Assembly: GCA_013375495.1 (NCBI GenBank)
Contig: JABXKC010000001.1
Coordinates: forward strand, 186,001 to 250,000
DNA length: 64,000 nucleotides
Origin: Promethearchaeota archaeon
GTDB lineage: Archaea; Asgardarchaeota; Lokiarchaeia; Sigynarchaeales; SOKP01
Reading direction: 5' to 3'
Shown: in pieces, positions 61,110 to 64,000 of the stretch
How the letters are laid out: the number at the start of each line of letters is the position of its first letter
Position numbering within the stretch: the first letter of the stretch is position 1
The notes under the pieces: model-generated
What the model saw: the letters and a program-made list of their open reading frames with translations, nothing else
Told to the model about the DNA's origin: nothing
Database searches by the model: none
Position numbers and translations under genes: made by a program

Positions 61110-62747
61110 ATGTCAATCCATGGCAATCAATATATATTACCCCTATTTAATACTCCTCAAGCTATACCTCCAATTAATGAATTTGCTGAATTAGCGTTAG
61201 GATTTTATTTATTAACAAAAAATTTAAAACCAGATGAAAAAGTCGTATCATTTTCTAGATTGTTATGGCCATTCCTCTGTGTTCAAGGTGTTATTAGCAC
61301 ACATATAATCTTAGATGGGTTAAATGTTTATTCTAAAAAAGGAAAACTTACTAATCCACCTCGACAACCTTTAATAGGGCATCTTTTAAGAAATATAGAG
61401 AATCGAACACAGATTGAACAACTAAAGAAAATAATCGAAGTTTTAAAATATATAGATAGTGAAGCAGAATCTTTAGGAGAAAGCGAAGAATCAGAATTTC
61501 AGAAGCTTAAAATTGAGTCCTTAATTAATCCTGATTTTCTTCAAACTTTAATAAAATTATTACCATTCACAGAATTTAAACCCGTCGCAGATTATATGCC
61601 TTTAGAAACGAATTTTACAACTGAGCAAGCTTTAGAGATTGCTGATAAATATCGGAATTCAGTCGATTATATGAAAGGTAATGCTTTAAGGTGGAACACC
61701 CAGATTGAGCTAATTAGTAAGGAAGTAGATAAATGGCTAATTGAAATCAACGTTCAATTAAAAGATATAGATACCCGTTTCTCGTCTCAGATTACGAAAA
61801 CGTCCCAGTTAATTGATTCAGGGCAAATTAATGATAAGTTCGCCTTAGAAAGAGATAAAATTGACCAATGGAAAGTTGCTGAGAAAAGAAGAGTAATCGA
61901 AAATATTTCTGTATTATTTAAAACAGCAGAAAGACAGCTAGAAGATATAATAAAAAAGAATAAAAGCTTTACACATACAGACATACTGAAAGGTAGGGTT
62001 TTTAACGATCTCACGAATCCATTTGAAAACCACTTTAAATATTTAATAGAAGAAGGTAATAATTTTATTAGTTCAATTACGGCTCTAACTCAGAAATACA
62101 TGGAATTGAAAGAGCGTGCTTTTAAAATTGACTCCGAAGCAGAAAAAAAATTGGTTGAGTTTAAATCCTCATTAGACATGAAACTCCAAGATAGGGACAA
62201 AAATTTGTCTGCTTTTCAAGAAGAAAAACAAGTTAAAATTTCAGAAATTAAAGCTCTGCAAACTATTATTGAAGATTTATATTCCCAAATAAATAATATC
62301 GTTCAAATTAAAAATGGAAATTGTTTACAAGAAGCTAAGGATTTAGTATCTTGGTCGTTAACTGACGATCAGTCTGAATTGTTTTCTCGACCAATAGTCT
62401 GGATTTATATGCCACTATATGTTATGTTTGTTGAAAACGAGCAAAAAATGGAAGAAAAAATGGTTTCAGTTTTCCCGGGGTTTATAACAAATGATCCCAA
62501 CAACCTGTATAAAGAAGTTTCTGGAGCTATGCTCAACTTAAAACAAGCGGTTAATGAAAAAATTGAAGAAGATATGGCGCTAAGATCGAATTTTGAATTT
62601 TCAAGTGAGAATAGGAATTTTCTTGAAGATTCAAGTTTAAACAAGAAAATTCAACAAGGGATTTCCATTTTAAGAAGAAGTGCTGTAATTACTGATGATA
62701 TGGAAAAAGAAATTAGAGCCAAATTAGATACTATTTTAACTCGCTAG
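61110..62747 (+). CDS. Hypothetical coiled-coil protein
   Basis: A 545-residue protein with no recognised family. The first 100 residues are mixed (VVSFSRLLWPFLCVQGVISTHIILDG) and could form a compact domain; residues about 190-400 are predicted coiled coil with heptad-rich stretches (WLIEINVQLKDIDTRFSSQI, KAFKIDSEAEKKLVEF); then a C-terminal region with a short hydrophobic segment (PIVWIYMPLYVMF) and a helical tail. It could be a cytoskeletal or scaffold protein. It precedes the GNAT pair by 18 nt and is probably co-transcribed. Confidence 0.65.
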   Translation: MSIHGNQYILPLFNTPQAIPPINEFAELALGFYLLTKNLKPDEKVVSFSRLLWPFLCVQGVISTHIILDGLNVYSKKGKLTNPPRQPLIGHLLRNIENRTQIEQLKKIIEVLKYIDSEAESLGESEESEFQKLKIESLINPDFLQTLIKLLPFTEFKPVADYMPLETNFTTEQALEIADKYRNSVDYMKGNALRWNTQIELISKEVDKWLIEINVQLKDIDTRFSSQITKTSQLIDSGQINDKFALERDKIDQWKVAEKRRVIENISVLFKTAERQLEDIIKKNKSFTHTDILKGRVFNDLTNPFENHFKYLIEEGNNFISSITALTQKYMELKERAFKIDSEAEKKLVEFKSSLDMKLQDRDKNLSAFQEEKQVKISEIKALQTIIEDLYSQINNIVQIKNGNCLQEAKDLVSWSLTDDQSELFSRPIVWIYMPLYVMFVENEQKMEEKMVSVFPGFITNDPNNLYKEVSGAMLNLKQAVNEKIEEDMALRSNFEFSSENRNFLEDSSLNKKIQQGISILRRSAVITDDMEKEIRAKLDTILTR

Positions 62748-62765
62748 ACTTTTTTTTAGAAGAAG

Positions 62766-63431
62766 ATGAGTGCAAAAAAAATAAGTCTAAGAAAAAAGAT
62801 CCATTTGAAAAGAAAAACCCTAAGAACATATTTTTTACATATAGAAAAAGATGCACAAAAGGGCGAAGTTAGCGAACTCCAAAAAGAAATTCTGGAACAA
62901 GGAATGGTTTATCTACAGATGAGATTACCTATCAACAAAATTACTAAAGATTTTGAGAATTCCTTAAAAGAAAAAATTGAGCATAAAATTTTTCATGCAA
63001 GTATTCGTGAAGCAACAAAGGAGGATCTCACTAGCGTTCAAAACATCTATAATAGAGCGTGGTTAACATCCAATACTCCATTCAGGCCAATAGAGAAAGA
63101 TACTCTTAAAAAAATTTTTAGCGATCCAGATACAGTATTTCTTGTAGCAAAGGTTTACGGTATAGACGGTGGATTTGTAATTTTAGATTTTGAAGGCGAA
63201 AATAATGAATATGGTGTAATTGCAGGACTAGGGGTTTTACCTCGATTCCAAGGTAAAGGTTTAGGTACGATTTTAGGTTTAGCGGCTTGGAATTATTTTA
63301 AAAAGAAAGGATTGGAAGAATTAAGGTGTGAAGTTTATAAAGATAATCAGAAATCTCATAACTTTATTAAAGGATTAAATTTTGAAGAGTTTGGGAAAAA
63401 AATTTATCGCAAAGAAGATTTTGAGTTTTAA
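62766..63431 (+). CDS. GNAT-family N-acetyltransferase with N-terminal helical domain
   Basis: A 221-residue protein. Residues 1-80 are basic, helical and of no recognised family; residues about 83-221 are a GNAT domain with motif A in AGLGVLPRFQGKGLGTILG (Q/R-x-x-G-x-G/A). It should transfer an acetyl group from acetyl-CoA to an amine or protein. The substrate is not known. A tandem paralogue begins 79 nt later. It follows the coiled-coil gene after 18 nt. Confidence 0.8.
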   Translation: MSAKKISLRKKIHLKRKTLRTYFLHIEKDAQKGEVSELQKEILEQGMVYLQMRLPINKITKDFENSLKEKIEHKIFHASIREATKEDLTSVQNIYNRAWLTSNTPFRPIEKDTLKKIFSDPDTVFLVAKVYGIDGGFVILDFEGENNEYGVIAGLGVLPRFQGKGLGTILGLAAWNYFKKKGLEELRCEVYKDNQKSHNFIKGLNFEEFGKKIYRKEDFEF

Positions 63432-63510
63432 TATTATTGCTCTATAAAACCTTTTTATTTCTCGATCATTTATTAATTCTAGTTGGTTAGCTTTATATTT
63501 GTATTCAATT

Positions 63511-64000
63511 ATGACGGAATCAAGAATTAGTTTAAAGAGAAGAAGAATCCGAAGCTTATTTCTAGCATTTGAGAAAAAAAGCAATATAAATGGTGATCTA
63601 GAGAACGAACTAATTACATCGGGGTTGGAATACATTCAAATGAAGTTACCCGTTGTGGAAATTACCCCTGAATTTGAAAGAAAGATAACGGAAAAAGTAG
63701 AACATAATATTCTTCGAGCAAAAATAAGAGAAGCGAAATTAGAGGATTTAGAGAGTGTTGTAACTTTATACAATCGAAGCTGGATGACCTCAAACACTCC
63801 TTATTCGCCGATATCTGTTGAATCTTTAAAAATTATCTTCGAATATCCAGAAACCAAAATATTGGTTGGTAAAGTTTATGGTTCTGATGCTGCTTTTGTA
63901 ATACTTGATTATGAGGGACCAAATAAGGAATATGGAATAATCGCTGGACTTGGTGTTATTCCTCGTTTTCAGCGGAAAGGGCTTGGAACCGTAATTGGAA
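63511..64000 (+). CDS. Second GNAT acetyltransferase, tandem paralogue (3' end outside window)
   Basis: A frame from ATG 63511 that is still open at the window end, so about 163 residues are seen. The order of elements is the same as in the preceding gene: basic start (SLKRRRIRSLF), EYIQMKLPV, IREAKLEDLESV, LYNRSWMTSNTPY, and motif A AGLGVIPRFQRKGLGT. Clear duplication of the preceding gene, with much divergence. Confidence 0.88.
   Translation, partial: MTESRISLKRRRIRSLFLAFEKKSNINGDLENELITSGLEYIQMKLPVVEITPEFERKITEKVEHNILRAKIREAKLEDLESVVTLYNRSWMTSNTPYSPISVESLKIIFEYPETKILVGKVYGSDAAFVILDYEGPNKEYGIIAGLGVIPRFQRKGLGTVIG

Noticed and set aside
1..64000. CRISPR arrays, rRNA, tRNA genes, insertion sequences and prophage genes
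   Set aside because: No spaced direct repeats, no cloverleaf with conserved GGTTCRA-type T-loop, no rRNA-like stretch and no transposase, integrase or phage gene was seen. Absence by eye is not proof for tRNAs with introns.

Overview
The window is AT-rich, densely packed archaeal chromosome and reads as an Asgard archaeon (Promethearchaeota), most likely from the Lokiarchaeia side. The archaeal identity comes from archaeal 3-dehydroquinate synthase II, eL33 (L35Ae), archaemetzincin, a CDC48/VAT ATPase, a class II GlyRS, a RecJ-like DHH nuclease, an archaeal beta-CASP nuclease and tetrahydromethanopterin enzymes. The Asgard identity comes from eukaryotic-signature proteins in the same 64 kb: an ESCRT-III (Snf7-type) subunit, a Rab/Ras-like GTPase, a Rag/Gtr-like GTPase, two Roadblock/LC7 proteins, a presenilin-like protease and large single-pass surface proteins. 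The placement is inferred from gene content; no rRNA, tRNA, CRISPR array or insertion sequence was seen.

Layout. 0-7 kb: truncated GPH-type sugar symporter, Roadblock protein with an acidic tail, P-loop kinase, zinc-ribbon CPBP protein that has lost catalytic residues, GH57 glycosidase, and an SDR-QueC fusion divergent from QueD across a perfect inverted repeat. 7-20 kb: archaeal DHQ synthase, ESCRT-III convergent with a zinc-finger/GRAM-like protein, eL33, ceramidase-like hydrolase, glycogen synthase plus MFS transporter, XPD-like helicase, membrane protein and small GTPase. 20-28 kb: FrhB-like flavoprotein, Roadblock protein, a frameshifted radical SAM/SPASM relic, 3-hydroxyacyl-CoA dehydrogenase, presenilin homologue, archaemetzincin, GT4 transferase and an FMN-binding protein. 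28-41 kb: Mch, RecJ-like protein, beta-CASP nuclease, two divergent MTA-phosphorylase paralogues, a glycine-cleavage operon (gcvT-H-PA-PB), Apt and the Rag-like GTPase. 41-54 kb: a hydrogenase/heterodisulfide-reductase operon divergent from a cluster holding an MtdB-type dehydrogenase, CDC48, F420-type Mtd and Ftr. 54-64 kb: two surface proteins, GlyRS, membrane and coiled-coil proteins, and a tandem GNAT pair.

How the genes work together. Ftr, Mch and two different methylene-H4MPT dehydrogenases (MtdB-type and F420-type) form much of the methyl branch of an archaeal Wood-Ljungdahl pathway. The neighbouring [NiFe] hydrogenase plus HdrA is expected to provide or balance electrons, and the glycine cleavage genes also feed C1 units. 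Formylmethanofuran dehydrogenase, Mer, CODH/ACS and HdrB/HdrC are not in the window.

Main points of interest. (1) The HdrA protein is one reading frame carrying an ArsR-like winged helix, HdrA and an MvhD-like domain, which suggests a redox enzyme that could also bind DNA; a 9+9 bp palindrome lies in the divergent promoter region next to it. (2) Two unrelated genes, the Rag-like GTPase and the hydrogenase small subunit, have indispensable N-termini with no ATG, GTG or TTG available, but both have a Shine-Dalgarno-like motif exactly 6 nt before an in-frame ATA, suggesting AUA initiation. (3) Two uncharacterised, mutually similar proteins precede the MtdB-type gene. (4) The SDR-QueC fusion and the zinc-finger/GRAM-like neighbour of ESCRT-III are unusual.
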